Shown: in pieces, positions 1 to 9,683 of the stretch | Layout of the letters: each line of letters opens with the position of its first letter | Numbering within the stretch: position 1 is the stretch's first letter | Source: Roseobacter fucihabitans | GTDB lineage: Bacteria; Pseudomonadota; Alphaproteobacteria; Rhodobacterales; Rhodobacteraceae | Direction: 5' to 3' | Assembly: GCF_014337925.2 (NCBI RefSeq) | Contig: NZ_CP143423.1 | Span: 1,146,501 to 1,210,500 of the forward strand | DNA length: 64,000 nucleotides | Program-made: the position numbers and the translations under genes | The notes under the pieces: model-generated | Database searches by the model: none | What the model saw: the letters and a program-made list of their open reading frames with translations, nothing else | Told to the model about the DNA's origin: nothing

Positions 1-743
1 TTTGTACGCGGATTGAAAACGCGGCAGGGGTGCAGGTATCCACGATAGAGCACATCATGGCGGCCCTCGCAGGCTGCGGTGTCCACAATGCTTTGGTCGA
101 GATCGACGGTCCCGAAGTCCCGATCCTGGATGGGTCGGCGGCCCCTTTTGTGCGCGGCATCATGCAGCGGGGTTTGCGCGTCCTTTCCGCTCCCGTGCGT
201 GCCTTTGAAATCTTGAAAACCGTGACCGTGACCGATGGGCTGGCCTCCGCGACATTGGCACCTGCCGATACTCTGCGGATTGATTTCGAGATCGATTTCA
301 ACGACGAGGCCATCGGCCACCAGAAGAAATCCCTTGTCATGAACAACGGCAGTTTTGCCCGCGAACTCTGCGACAGTCGTACCTTCTGCCGCAAGGCGGA
401 CGTTGATGCGATGCGCGCCAATGGTCTCGCCCTGGGCGGTGAGCCGGGCGAAAACGCGGTTGTGTTTGACGGGGCGGATGTGTTGAGCCCGGGTGGGTTG
501 CGCCACAGCGACGAGCCTGTGCGCCACAAGATGTTGGACGCTTTGGGCGATCTGGCTTTGGCGGGTGCGCCGTTGATCGGACATTATACTGGTGTGCGGG
601 CCGGTCATTCGCTCACCAATACCCTGCTGCGCAAGGTTTTCGCGACACCGGGGGCCGTGCGCATGGTTGTATGTGACAGCCGTACCGCATCCCGCCTGCC
701 GGGCTACGGCCTGATCTGGGATGAAATTCCCGCCGTCGCATAA
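1..743 (+). CDS. lpxC: UDP-3-O-acyl-N-acetylglucosamine deacetylase (5' end outside window)
   Basis: LpxC removes the acetyl group from UDP-3-O-acyl-GlcNAc, the committed cytosolic step of lipid A synthesis, using a zinc ion. The frame is open from base 3 with no start in view, so the N-terminal part is cut by the window edge; about 247 of the usual roughly 300 residues remain. Visible family motifs are STIEHIMAAL (zinc His) close to the edge, HKMLDALGDLAL (zinc His and Asp) and GHSLTN (catalytic His) near the C-terminus. It is followed by bamD and recN, the arrangement seen after ftsZ in Rhodobacterales. The GTG at base 30 is internal, not the start. Confidence 0.96.
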   Translation, partial: CTRIENAAGVQVSTIEHIMAALAGCGVHNALVEIDGPEVPILDGSAAPFVRGIMQRGLRVLSAPVRAFEILKTVTVTDGLASATLAPADTLRIDFEIDFNDEAIGHQKKSLVMNNGSFARELCDSRTFCRKADVDAMRANGLALGGEPGENAVVFDGADVLSPGGLRHSDEPVRHKMLDALGDLALAGAPLIGHYTGVRAGHSLTNTLLRKVFATPGAVRMVVCDSRTASRLPGYGLIWDEIPAVA

Positions 744-910
744 TGACGCAAGGGACCTGATGCAGGGTCATCACGCTCATTTCTGTAACCTTTATGACAA
801 CTCTGCTCACAATGAGCGCAATGGGCGTTTTGCATGCTAAATTTCTATGCTAGGACCTGCTGGAGCGCATTTGACTTGTGGCGCAGGGTACGGAGCAGAG
901 GTGGCAGAGC

Positions 911-1780
911 ATGAGTAGGCTTGGGTCGCGTAAGCGGATTGTGGTTGCGGTGTTGTTGGCAGCGACGCTTGTGGCGTGTGGGGACCGGAATTCGGGTCGC
1001 ACCACCGGCAATTTCTTCAACCCACAGGAAATCCCGCTGGAAACCTATACTGCCGAGCAGATTTTCGAGCGCGGCGAGTTCGAGCTGAACCGCAGCCGGC
1101 CTGAAGATGCGGCGTTTTATTTTGCGGAAATCGAGCGGCTCTATCCCTATTCCGACTGGGCGCGCAGAGCCTTGATTATGCAGGCGTTTTCCTATCACCG
1201 CGATCAGGATTACCCCAACAGCCGCTCCGCGGCTCAACGCTTCATTGATTTCTATCCCGAAGATGAAGACGCCGCCTATGCGCAATACATCCTCGCGCTT
1301 AGCTATTATGATCAGATCGACGAAGTAGGGCGCGATCAGGGCCTGACATTCCAGGCCTTGCAATCCCTGCGCGAAGTCATTGAGCGTTACCCTGACAGCG
1401 ATTATGCGCGCGCTGCCGTATTGAAATTCGATCTGGCCTTTGACCATCTTGCGGGCAAGGAAATGGAAATCGGGCGCTATTACCTGCGGCGCAACCATTA
1501 CACGGCGGCGATCAACCGTTTCCGTGTGGTCGTTGAGGATTTCCAGACCACAACCCACACGCCCGAAGCCCTGCACCGTTTGGTGGAGGCATATTTATCG
1601 CTCGGCCTGACGGATGAGGCGCAGACGGCTGGCGCGATCCTGGGCTTCAATTACCGCTCCACCGACTGGTATGAGGACAGCTTTGCGCTGCTCACCGGGC
1701 AGGGGCTGACGCTGGAGGCTGCGGGCGACGGATGGTTGCGCCAGGTTTACCGCCAAACGGTCAAGGGCAATTGGCTCTGA
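911..1780 (+). CDS. bamD: Outer membrane assembly lipoprotein BamD
   Basis: BamD is the essential TPR lipoprotein of the BAM complex that inserts beta-barrel proteins into the outer membrane. The frame can be opened at a GTG at 878, but the ATG at 911 puts a classic lipoprotein signal at the N-terminus: MSRLGSRKRIVV, a hydrophobic stretch, then the lipobox LVAC with Cys about residue 23. The rest is TPR-like helical repeats (for example a segment reading FERGEFELNRSRPEDAAFYF, then YPYSDWARRALIMQAFSY) as in the family. Length is 289 residues, normal for alphaproteobacteria. It lies between lpxC and recN on the same strand. Confidence 0.94.
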   Translation: MSRLGSRKRIVVAVLLAATLVACGDRNSGRTTGNFFNPQEIPLETYTAEQIFERGEFELNRSRPEDAAFYFAEIERLYPYSDWARRALIMQAFSYHRDQDYPNSRSAAQRFIDFYPEDEDAAYAQYILALSYYDQIDEVGRDQGLTFQALQSLREVIERYPDSDYARAAVLKFDLAFDHLAGKEMEIGRYYLRRNHYTAAINRFRVVVEDFQTTTHTPEALHRLVEAYLSLGLTDEAQTAGAILGFNYRSTDWYEDSFALLTGQGLTLEAAGDGWLRQVYRQTVKGNWL

Positions 1781-1806
1781 CCCGGCGGGGGTAACGGATA
1801 GGGCGA

Positions 1807-3456
1807 ATGCTGCGCGGACTTGATATTTCGGACATGTTGATCATTGACCGGTTGGAACTCGCGTTTCAGCCGGGCTTGAACGTATTGACCGGCGAGACGG
1901 GCGCAGGGAAGTCTATCCTGTTGGATTCGCTGGGCTTTGTTCTGGGGTGGCGCGGGCGTGCGGATTTGGTCCGTCAGGGGGCGCAACAGGGCGAGGTCAC
2001 GGCCTGGTTCGATTTGCCCCCCGATCATGCGGCACATGCCATTCTGCAAGAGGCCGGTCTGCCGGGGGGCGATGAATTGATCCTGCGCCGTATCAACACG
2101 GTGGAGGGGCGCAAAACCGCATGGGTGAATGATCGGCGCTGTTCGGGTGAGGTGTTGCGCCAACTCTCTGAGACGCTGGTGGAACTGCATGGCCAGCATG
2201 ATGATCGCGGATTGCTGAACCCGCGTGGGCATCGGGTCATTCTGGATGAATTCGCCGATTTGGGCGCGGCAAAGACCCAGCTGCGTGCGGCCTGGGTGGC
2301 CAAGGGGCAAGCGGCCAAGGCGCTGGAAGCTGCCGAAAAAGCGATGGCGGCCATTCGCGACGAAGAGGAATTCCTGCGCCATGCCGTTGCGGAGTTGGAC
2401 ATGCTCGCCCCCGAACCGGGCGAGGAGGCCCTGCTGGATCGGCAGCGTCGCAGCATGCAGGGGGCTGAGAAAATCCGCAGTGATGTGCTGCGCGCTCATG
2501 AAATATTGGGTGGGAACGGGGCAGAGGCCGCCTTGAGTGACGCGCTGCGCTGGCTGGACGGCGCGGCGGAGAAAGCCGAGGGGGTTCTGGAGGCTCCGAT
2601 GGCGGCCCTTTCGCGCGCGCTTGTGGAGCTGGACGAGGCGGTTGACGGTATCGCGCGGGCGATTGACGGGTTGTCCTTTGACCCAACCGAGTTGGAAGAC
2701 ACCGAGGAGCGGCTTTTCGCGATCCGGGCGATGGCGCGCAAACATGATGTTCTGGCGGATGATTTGTCGGGTTTTGCAGATACGCTGCGTGCAAAACTGG
2801 AGGCTCTGGATGCGGGGGACGCGGATCTGGTCACATTGCGCCGGGATCTGGCGGCGGCGGATGCCTTATATGATACGGCGGCGGCGGAACTCACTCAGAC
2901 CCGCAAACGTGCGGCTAAGGCGCTGGACAAAGCCGTCAGCGCAGAGCTTGCCCCGCTCAAGATGGAGCGGGCGGTATTTGAGACGCAAGTGAGCCCGGAC
3001 ACGCCGGGACCGGAGGGCGCGGATGCTGTGGCCTTCACCGTGGCCACGAACCCCGGCGCCCCTTCGGGTCCATTGAACAAGATTGCCTCGGGCGGTGAAC
3101 TCAGCCGGTTTCTGTTGGCGCTCAAAGTTTGCCTGAGCAAGGATCAGACCGGCTTGACGATGATTTTTGATGAAATTGACCGGGGCGTTGGTGGGGCCAC
3201 AGCGGATGCCGTCGGGCGCAGGCTCGCCACCCTGGCCCGCGAAGGGCAGGTTTTGGTTGTCACGCATTCCCCGCAGGTGGCGGCTCTGGGTGCGCATCAT
3301 TGGCGGGTGGAAAAGCGCGTTGATGCGGGCATGACGACATCGACGGTAACGCCTTTGGCCTCCGGGGACCGGGTCGATGAAATCGCACGGATGCTTGCGG
3401 GGGACACGATTACGCAAGAGGCACGCGGGGCGGCGCGCGCCCTTCTGGCGGGCTAA
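1807..3456 (+). CDS. recN: DNA repair ATPase RecN
   Basis: RecN is an SMC-like ATPase acting at double-strand breaks. The 549-residue product has the N-terminal Walker A GETGAGKS at about residues 29-36, a central alpha-helical coiled-coil region rich in Ala and Glu, and a C-terminal half-ATPase with the signature region KIASGGELSRFLLALK followed by Walker B LTMIFDEIDRGVGG and the His-loop VVTHSPQVAA. Length matches the family (about 550). It starts 26 bp after bamD stops and is probably cotranscribed with it. Confidence 0.96.
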   Translation: MLRGLDISDMLIIDRLELAFQPGLNVLTGETGAGKSILLDSLGFVLGWRGRADLVRQGAQQGEVTAWFDLPPDHAAHAILQEAGLPGGDELILRRINTVEGRKTAWVNDRRCSGEVLRQLSETLVELHGQHDDRGLLNPRGHRVILDEFADLGAAKTQLRAAWVAKGQAAKALEAAEKAMAAIRDEEEFLRHAVAELDMLAPEPGEEALLDRQRRSMQGAEKIRSDVLRAHEILGGNGAEAALSDALRWLDGAAEKAEGVLEAPMAALSRALVELDEAVDGIARAIDGLSFDPTELEDTEERLFAIRAMARKHDVLADDLSGFADTLRAKLEALDAGDADLVTLRRDLAAADALYDTAAAELTQTRKRAAKALDKAVSAELAPLKMERAVFETQVSPDTPGPEGADAVAFTVATNPGAPSGPLNKIASGGELSRFLLALKVCLSKDQTGLTMIFDEIDRGVGGATADAVGRRLATLAREGQVLVVTHSPQVAALGAHHWRVEKRVDAGMTTSTVTPLASGDRVDEIARMLAGDTITQEARGAARALLAG

Positions 3457-3501
3457 GCCGGTCCAGGGGGTTTCCACAGCGGCACCCGTGCCCTAGACAG
3501 G

Positions 3502-5208
3502 ATGCAGCAAGAGACCGAATTGATGCCCAGCCCGAAGCCACCCTTCCTTTCCCAGCAGCTTGATGCGGCGCTGACGGCCTGCGCCAATGGCCTGCGTGTG
3601 ATCCGCCACCGCGGGCCCAACCAGATACAATTCTGGTTCATTGCTCTTTTGGTGGGTATCGCTGCCGGTTTCGCCGCGTTGTTTTTCCGTAAGGGTGTCA
3701 ATGCGTTACAAACCTATCTCTATGGCACGGAAGACGTGCGCCTGCTGCACAGCTTCGCGGAATCCCTGCCGTGGTATCTGGTGTTGGTCATCCCGATCTG
3801 CGGGGGGCTGGTGGTTGGGCTGATCCTGCATTTTTTCACGGACGACGGGCGCGCGCGTTCGGTCGCCGATGTAATCCACGGGGCAGCCATGCACGATGGG
3901 CGGGTGGAAACGCGCGCGGGGCTTGCCTCCTCGCTGGCCTCGATGATCACGCTGGGCACGGGGGGCTCGACGGGACGCGAAGGGCCGGTCGTGCATCTGG
4001 CCGCCGTCATTTCCACTTGGGTGAACCGACGGCTGCATGCGGATGGGATCACCGGGCGCGACCTTCTGGGCTGCGCTGTGGCCGCCGCCGTTTCGGCGAG
4101 TTTTAACGCGCCGATTGCGGGTGCGCTTTTTGCGCTCGAAGTAGTGCTGCGCCATTTTGCGGTACATGCCTTTGCCCCGATTGTGATCGCAAGTGCCGCC
4201 GGGACCGTGATCAACCGGCTTGAATTTGGCGATGTCACGGAGTTCACGCTGGCCACCACCGGTGCCGTTCAGTTTTACCAGGAAATGCCCGCCTATCTGT
4301 TGCTGGGTCTGGTGTGCGGCTTGATTGCCGTGGCCTTCATGAAGGCCATATTCTGGGCTGATGATCTGGGCACCAGGGTCCAGAAAAAGACCGGTTTGCC
4401 CGGCTATCTGCGCCCCGCCTTTGCGGGGGCCATGCTGGGCGGGCTGGCGATCTTTTTCCCGCATATCATCGGCGTCGGATATGAGACGACATCGCTTGCG
4501 CTCACCGGGCAATTGGCGCTGTGGAATGCCATTGTCTTTGCCATCCTCAAGGCGGTTGCTGTGGCGATCACCATGGCCGGACGGATGGGGGGTGGTGTTT
4601 TTTCCCCCTCGCTGATGGTGGGCGCGCTATCGGGGCTGAGTTTCGGGCTGATTGCCACCAGCGTTTTTCCCGATGTCTCCAGTTCGGTCACGCTTTATGC
4701 GCTGACGGGCATGGGGGCGGTGGCGGCGGCGGTTTTGGGAGCGCCGATTTCCACCACGCTCATTGTGTTTGAGTTGACCGGGGATTGGCAGACCGGGCTG
4801 GCCGTTATGGTGGCCGTCTCGATGTCCACCGCCCTGGCCTCGCGGCTGGTGCATCGCAGCTTTTTCCTGACGCAACTTGAACGGCGCGGCATTCACCTTG
4901 CGGCCGGCCCGCAGGCATATCTGCTGGCGATGTTTCGCGTGGGCAATGTGATGCGTGCCATGAATGATCCACGCGCGGCCAGCGAGGAGGATTGCTGGGA
5001 GATGATCGGGGAGGGCGTCTACATCGATACCAACGCCACGCTGGAGGCCGCCATGCCAATTTTCGAGACCGGCGTGCGGTTCATTCCGGTGGTGACGCTG
5101 AGCGCGGATGCCGCACCTCCCGAGTTACAAGGTGCGCTATTTCATGTGGATGCGCTCAAGGTCTATAACCGCGCGCTTGCCGCGACCGCCGCCGAAGAGC
5201 ACTCCTGA
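3502..5208 (+). CDS. ClC-family chloride channel/antiporter
   Basis: This is a polytopic inner-membrane protein of the ClC family, 568 residues, with around ten or more hydrophobic segments. Family motifs visible are GREGPVVH (the GKxGP motif) and GGGVFSPSLMVGA (the GxFxP motif). The first selectivity motif, normally GSGIP, is not present in canonical form: the matching position reads HGAAMHDG. After the last helix there is a soluble tail of about 100 residues, including a VRFIPVV segment, that resembles a degenerate CBS region. Start could be 3502 or the ATG at 3523. Whether it is a channel or a proton antiporter cannot be told from the sequence. Confidence 0.88.
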   Translation: MQQETELMPSPKPPFLSQQLDAALTACANGLRVIRHRGPNQIQFWFIALLVGIAAGFAALFFRKGVNALQTYLYGTEDVRLLHSFAESLPWYLVLVIPICGGLVVGLILHFFTDDGRARSVADVIHGAAMHDGRVETRAGLASSLASMITLGTGGSTGREGPVVHLAAVISTWVNRRLHADGITGRDLLGCAVAAAVSASFNAPIAGALFALEVVLRHFAVHAFAPIVIASAAGTVINRLEFGDVTEFTLATTGAVQFYQEMPAYLLLGLVCGLIAVAFMKAIFWADDLGTRVQKKTGLPGYLRPAFAGAMLGGLAIFFPHIIGVGYETTSLALTGQLALWNAIVFAILKAVAVAITMAGRMGGGVFSPSLMVGALSGLSFGLIATSVFPDVSSSVTLYALTGMGAVAAAVLGAPISTTLIVFELTGDWQTGLAVMVAVSMSTALASRLVHRSFFLTQLERRGIHLAAGPQAYLLAMFRVGNVMRAMNDPRAASEEDCWEMIGEGVYIDTNATLEAAMPIFETGVRFIPVVTLSADAAPPELQGALFHVDALKVYNRALAATAAEEHS

Positions 5209-5213
5209 GCAGA

Positions 5214-5558
5214 TCAGAGTTGTTCTACGGTGATGTCGCCCCCACCGTAAAACGCAAGGTAATCCTTGATCCGCGCGACGCTCTCATTGGGGTTCTCATA
5301 GGACCAGACCATATTGGCAAGTGTCGTGCTTTTCGTGACGACCGAATAGTAACTGGCATCCCCCTTATGCGGGCAATGGGAAGTTTTATCGGTGCGGTCG
5401 AGAAACGCCATGGCGATATCGCCGCGCGGGAAATAGATCACCGCGGGGTAGTCGCCCTCAACCAGCTCCAACGCATCTGAGCTTTCGCCCAGCACGGCCC
5501 CTCCGGCGCGCACGCTCCATGTGCCTTGTGCTTTGCGAATTGTAATATGGTCAGCCAT
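5214..5558 (-). CDS. DUF427 domain protein
   Basis: The product is a small soluble protein of 114 residues. It carries the DUF427 signature: GGAVLGESSDAL, then YPAVIYFPRGDIAMAFL, then SHCPHKGDASYYSV with the conserved Cys-Pro-His-Lys-Gly, and a C-terminal YLAFYGG. Function of the family is not established. It converges with the ClC gene (5 bp apart) and lies downstream of the aminopeptidase P gene on the same strand. Confidence 0.9.
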   Translation of the reverse strand: MADHITIRKAQGTWSVRAGGAVLGESSDALELVEGDYPAVIYFPRGDIAMAFLDRTDKTSHCPHKGDASYYSVVTKSTTLANMVWSYENPNESVARIKDYLAFYGGGDITVEQL

Positions 5559-5630
5559 ATCGCGCGTCTCCCCCTGTGACGTTTCAATCTGCGCCTAATT
5601 GCAAACGGGATTAGGACACCCGCTTCGGTC

Positions 5631-7421
5631 TCAGATCGGCGCAGTTGCCGCATCCAACCATGTTTTGGCACCGGGGGATAGGCGCGGCGCGATCTTTTGT
5701 GAAACCTCGCCGTGATAGGCGTTTATCCAGTCGCGTTCGGCCGCGCTCAGCATCTCCACCACGATCAGGCGTAGATCAATGGGGGCAAAGGTCAGGGTGC
5801 GCCAATGCAGCATTTTGCGGTGCGCATCGCCGCCGGGCAGGTCGGGGGCCTCCTGCGCCACGATCAGGTTTTCGATGCGGATGCCGAATGCGCCCTCGCG
5901 GTAATACCCCGGCTCATTGGACAGGATCATGCCGGCCTCCAAGGGCACATGACTGACCCGGCTGAGCCTTTGTGGCCCCTCATGGACGCTAAGATATGCG
6001 CCGACACCATGCCCCAGCCCATGATCGAAATCCTGCCCGGCAAGCCAGAGCGGCATGCGTCCTACGGCCTCAATGTCACGCCCGGCGAGACCTTCTGGCC
6101 AGCGCAGACGGCTCATGGCGATCATGCCCTGGAGCACGCGGGTAAAGGCTTGTTTGGCCTCCAGCGGGGGCGTGCCAATGGCAATCGTGCGGGTGATATC
6201 GGTGGTCCCGTCGAGATATTGACCGCCGCTGTCGAGCACAATCAACTGGCCATCTTGCAACGGGCTATCGGTTTCCTCGGAGACACGGTAATGCATGATC
6301 GCGCCGTTCGCCCCGGTGCCCGCGATGGTTTCAAAGCTGATGTCCTGAAGCGCGTTGTCATTGCGCCGGAAGCTTTCGAGTTTGCTAACAACCTGGGTTT
6401 CATGCAGGCTGCCAACGGGCTGCGCATCAAGCCAGGCCAACAGCTCTACAACCGCCGCCCCGTCACGCAGATGCGCCGCTGCCGCGCCTTCGATTTCGGC
6501 GGCATTCTTGCGCGCCTTGGGCAGGGCGCAGGAGTCCCCGGCAAAAACCGCACGCGCGCCCAATGTTTGCGACAAAAGGAAAGGAGCGGTGCCTTTGTCG
6601 AGGCGTACGAGGCCTTCAAGCGCATCCACCGCGTCAAGCAAATCACCCGGCGCGTACACGCGCACGTCCGGACCCAGATGATCTGCCAGTTCCAGCAGCT
6701 TTTGGGCCTCCATAAACAGGTCCACCGCGCCGGTGTCGTGCAAAATCGCGAAGCCCTGCGCAATGGGGTTGCGTGCAATGTCACCGCCCCGAATATTAAG
6801 CAGCCAACACAGCGAGTCTGGCAGCGTGATCAGCGCCGAACGATGCCCCTCTGCGCGCAACTCGCGGGCCAGACGCGCACGTTTATCTGCGTGACTTTCG
6901 CCTGCAAATTCAAGGGGGTGCACCTTGGCCGGGGCCATCGGGGGGGCGGGTTGATCCGCCCAGATACGGTCCACCAGATTAGCATGCGCCTGCATGGATA
7001 TCCCGGTTTTGGCAAGGGATTTTTCGAGCGTTTCGATTTGCCCCGCGCTGTGCAACCAGGGATCAAACCCGACCACACCGCCATTGGGCAGCTTCTCTTC
7101 CAGCCAGGTAGCCAGCGACACATCGGGCCAGGGGACGGGGGTGTAATCCGATGCCACCTGCGCCTTGACCTGCGTGCGATAGCGCCCGTCGATGAACACG
7201 CCCGCGATGTCCTTGAGTGCCGCACAAAACCCTGCCGAGCCGGTAAATCCGGTCAGCCACGCGAGCCGTTCATCGCGCGGTGCCACATATTCGCCCTGAT
7301 GCGCATCTGCGCGCGGGATCAGAAAACCATCAAGCCCGTCTTGGCTCATTTCCACGCGCAACATCGCGAGGCGGGGCGGTCCCTGTTCTGGCCGCGCCGT
7401 CACATCAAAACTCTGATACAT
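5631..7421 (-). CDS. Aminopeptidase P family (M24B) Xaa-Pro peptidase
   Basis: M24B peptidases cleave the N-terminal residue from peptides with proline in position 2, using two metal ions. At 596 residues this is the long three-domain form: two creatinase-like N-terminal domains and a C-terminal pita-bread catalytic domain. Metal-binding segments visible are LDSGGQYLDGTTDITRT (two Asp), HGLGHGVGAYLSVHEGP (His), NEPGYYREGAFGIRIEN (Glu) and another Glu in the NLIVAQE region. Strand and order suggest a loose group cobS, membrane gene, cobT, this gene, DUF427. Cytosolic; no signal peptide. Confidence 0.94.
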   Translation of the reverse strand: MYQSFDVTARPEQGPPRLAMLRVEMSQDGLDGFLIPRADAHQGEYVAPRDERLAWLTGFTGSAGFCAALKDIAGVFIDGRYRTQVKAQVASDYTPVPWPDVSLATWLEEKLPNGGVVGFDPWLHSAGQIETLEKSLAKTGISMQAHANLVDRIWADQPAPPMAPAKVHPLEFAGESHADKRARLARELRAEGHRSALITLPDSLCWLLNIRGGDIARNPIAQGFAILHDTGAVDLFMEAQKLLELADHLGPDVRVYAPGDLLDAVDALEGLVRLDKGTAPFLLSQTLGARAVFAGDSCALPKARKNAAEIEGAAAAHLRDGAAVVELLAWLDAQPVGSLHETQVVSKLESFRRNDNALQDISFETIAGTGANGAIMHYRVSEETDSPLQDGQLIVLDSGGQYLDGTTDITRTIAIGTPPLEAKQAFTRVLQGMIAMSRLRWPEGLAGRDIEAVGRMPLWLAGQDFDHGLGHGVGAYLSVHEGPQRLSRVSHVPLEAGMILSNEPGYYREGAFGIRIENLIVAQEAPDLPGGDAHRKMLHWRTLTFAPIDLRLIVVEMLSAAERDWINAYHGEVSQKIAPRLSPGAKTWLDAATAPI

Positions 7422-7470
7422 GGCACTTCCTTTTCTTTTGGCCCGAAATACTCCCCCCGGAGGGTCGGTG

Positions 7471-9348
7471 TCAGCTTACGCGCTTCATACCCATCACACG
7501 CGCCCGCGCGCGCGGATCATTGTCAAAGAGCGCGGCCAGCTGTTCGGTCATCGCACCCGCCAGCTGATCCACATCCGTGATCGTCACCGCGCGGTCATAA
7601 TAGCGCGTCACATCATGCCCGATGCCGATCGCCAGCAATTCCACTGCACGGCGCTTTTCCACCATGGCGATCACATCACGCAGGTGTTTTTCCAGATAAT
7701 TGGCCGGATTGACCGAGAGCGTGCTGTCATCCACCGGTGCCCCATCAGAAATCACCATCAGGATCTTGCGTGCCTCATGGCGGCCCATCATCCGGCGGTG
7801 CGCCCATTCCAGCGCCTCGCCATCGATGTTTTCCTTGAGCAGCCCCTCTTTCATCATCAGCCCCAGATTTGGCCGCGTGCGCCGCCAGGGCGCATCCGCT
7901 GACTTATAGACGATATGACGCAGATCATTCAGCCGTCCGGGTTGTTGTGGCCGTCCGTCATTGAGCCAGGCCTCACGTGCCTGACCGCCCTTCCAGGCCC
8001 GCGTGGTAAAGCCGAGAATTTCCACCTTCACGTTGCAGCGTTCCAGAGTACGCGCCAGAACATCGGCACAAATCGCCGCGATGGAAATCGGCCGTCCCCG
8101 CATGGAGCCGGAATTATCCAGCAGCAAGGTCACGACCGTATCGCGGAATTCGGTGTCCTTTTCGACCTTGAAGGACAGCGGCGTCGTCGGGTTTGCCACA
8201 ACACGCGCCAAACGCCCGGCGTCCAACATCCCCTCTTCGAGGTCAAACTCCCACGACCGGTTTTGTTGCGCCTGAAGACGGCGTTGGAGTTTATTGGCCA
8301 GGCGGGACACGGCCCCCTTGAGGGGTTCCAATTGCTGGTCCAGATAGGCGCGCAGCCGTTCCAGCTCGACCGGATCCGCCAGATCCTCCGCACCGATTTC
8401 TTCATCATGATCACTCAGGTACACAAGGTAATTGGGGTCCGCATCCGAGGCCTGCGGCGGGGCGGGTGGCTCCATCGGGGCCTCGCCATCGGGCATTTCT
8501 GCCTCCTCGCCCATCTCTTGATCGGCCATGTCATCCATGGAAACCTGGGCTTGGGCGGCGTCCTGCTGCTCTTCCTGGGATTGCTCTGGGGAGCCCTCGG
8601 ACTCCTCTTCATCCTTATCATCCTGACCGCTGCTGTCGGGATCATCCTGCTCATCCGCGCCTTCTTCGGCCGCGTCCTCCTGATCCTCGTCGATCTGATC
8701 GGGATCATCGCCCAATTGATCGCCGTACCCCAGATCGGAAATCAACTGACGCGCCAGTTTTGCAAATGTCGCCTGATCGCTCAGCGTCGCATCCAGATTG
8801 TCCAGCGTGCCGCCGCAGTGATCCTCAATGAACCCGCGCCAGAGTTCCATGACGTTCTGCGCGCCCGACGGCAAATCGCGCCCCGTTGCCAGATGCCGGA
8901 TCAGATACCCGGCTGCCGTGGCAAGCGGCGCATCTGCGGCCTGGCTGACCTGATCATAGCCCTTGCGCATGGCCTCATGGGCAATTTTCGCATCGATGTT
9001 ACCGGCTGTGCCTGGCATGTCGCGCGCACCCATCGCCTCGCAACGCGCGGTCTCCATGGCCTCATAGAGGTCCCGCGCCATCTCGCCCTGCGGCTGGTAC
9101 TTTGAGTGGGTCTGCCCATTGTGATAGCGCCGGTTGAGCGCCAAAGCATCCGCCGTCCCGCGCGCCAACATCACCTCATCGCGTGTCATACGGCGAGAGA
9201 CCTGCGGCAAACGCATCGCATCGCCCGACATGCCCGCCGGGTCGACCGAATAGGACACGGTCAATTCTGGATCATGCGCCATGACCTTGGTCGCCTCAGA
9301 GAGGGCCTTCTTGAACGCATCGGCGGGGTTGTCGGATTGTTTGGTCAT
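7471..9348 (-). CDS. cobT: Cobaltochelatase subunit CobT
   Basis: CobT and CobS form the AAA+ chaperone-like complex that drives cobalt insertion into hydrogenobyrinic acid a,c-diamide by CobN (aerobic B12 pathway). The 625-residue protein has a long acidic middle (runs of Glu, Asp and Gln) typical of CobT, then a C-terminal VWA domain with MIDAS motif [15 protein letters not shown]. Start is taken at [10 protein letters not shown] (9348) rather than the longer open frame, because this ATG overlaps the stop of the upstream small membrane gene in an ATGA, which suggests translational coupling. cobS lies just beyond that gene. Confidence 0.95.
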   Translation of the reverse strand: MTKQSDNPADAFKKALSEATKVMAHDPELTVSYSVDPAGMSGDAMRLPQVSRRMTRDEVMLARGTADALALNRRYHNGQTHSKYQPQGEMARDLYEAMETARCEAMGARDMPGTAGNIDAKIAHEAMRKGYDQVSQAADAPLATAAGYLIRHLATGRDLPSGAQNVMELWRGFIEDHCGGTLDNLDATLSDQATFAKLARQLISDLGYGDQLGDDPDQIDEDQEDAAEEGADEQDDPDSSGQDDKDEEESEGSPEQSQEEQQDAAQAQVSMDDMADQEMGEEAEMPDGEAPMEPPAPPQASDADPNYLVYLSDHDEEIGAEDLADPVELERLRAYLDQQLEPLKGAVSRLANKLQRRLQAQQNRSWEFDLEEGMLDAGRLARVVANPTTPLSFKVEKDTEFRDTVVTLLLDNSGSMRGRPISIAAICADVLARTLERCNVKVEILGFTTRAWKGGQAREAWLNDGRPQQPGRLNDLRHIVYKSADAPWRRTRPNLGLMMKEGLLKENIDGEALEWAHRRMMGRHEARKILMVISDGAPVDDSTLSVNPANYLEKHLRDVIAMVEKRRAVELLAIGIGHDVTRYYDRAVTITDVDQLAGAMTEQLAALFDNDPRARARVMGMKRVS

Positions 9349-9662
9349 AAAGGCTTCACTTGTGTCAACGTAGCATTCTCGGTGGCTTGCGGGCAAACAG
9401 CTATGGTTCGGTTTATTTCTAAAGCTACTATAAACCGCTTTGTACCAAGGATCCTAATTTCGATTAACCAAACAAAAAATACTCCTAAGATTGCCAAAAT
9501 TAATGATCCAGTCGCAAGCCAAACCAGAAGGGCAGCTATACCAGCGTTAACTGCGTAGCTAATCCAGTGCCGCCGGAGCCGAAGGGCTAGTAATTCTGTT
9601 TCAAGTTGCTCCAAAAGACGTGCGTTGCTCTCAACACGGTTGTCTTCGAATTCCTCAAACAC
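9345..9662 (-). CDS. Small two-helix membrane protein between cobS and cobT
   Basis: I do not recognise this 105-residue protein. It starts with an acidic helix ([20 protein letters not shown]), then has two adjacent hydrophobic segments at about residues 34-50 and 51-70, and a short polar tail. It lies 21 bp after cobS and its stop overlaps the cobT start (ATGA). The DNA is clearly richer in A and T than the cob genes around it, with many ATA/AAA/ATT-type codons, which suggests recent acquisition. The position would make it cotranscribed with the chelatase genes. Reality as a gene is supported by the overlap and by membrane-type composition; function unknown. Confidence 0.6.
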   Translation of the reverse strand: MFEEFEDNRVESNARLLEQLETELLALRLRRHWISYAVNAGIAALLVWLATGSLILAILGVFFVWLIEIRILGTKRFIVALEINRTIAVCPQATENATLTQVKPL

Positions 9663-9683
9663 TGTTCATAAGCCCTCTTACAA

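Noticed and set aside
5805-7580. A 591-residue plus frame opposite the aminopeptidase P gene
   Set aside because: Shadow of a clear M24 gene; no domain and no start signal.
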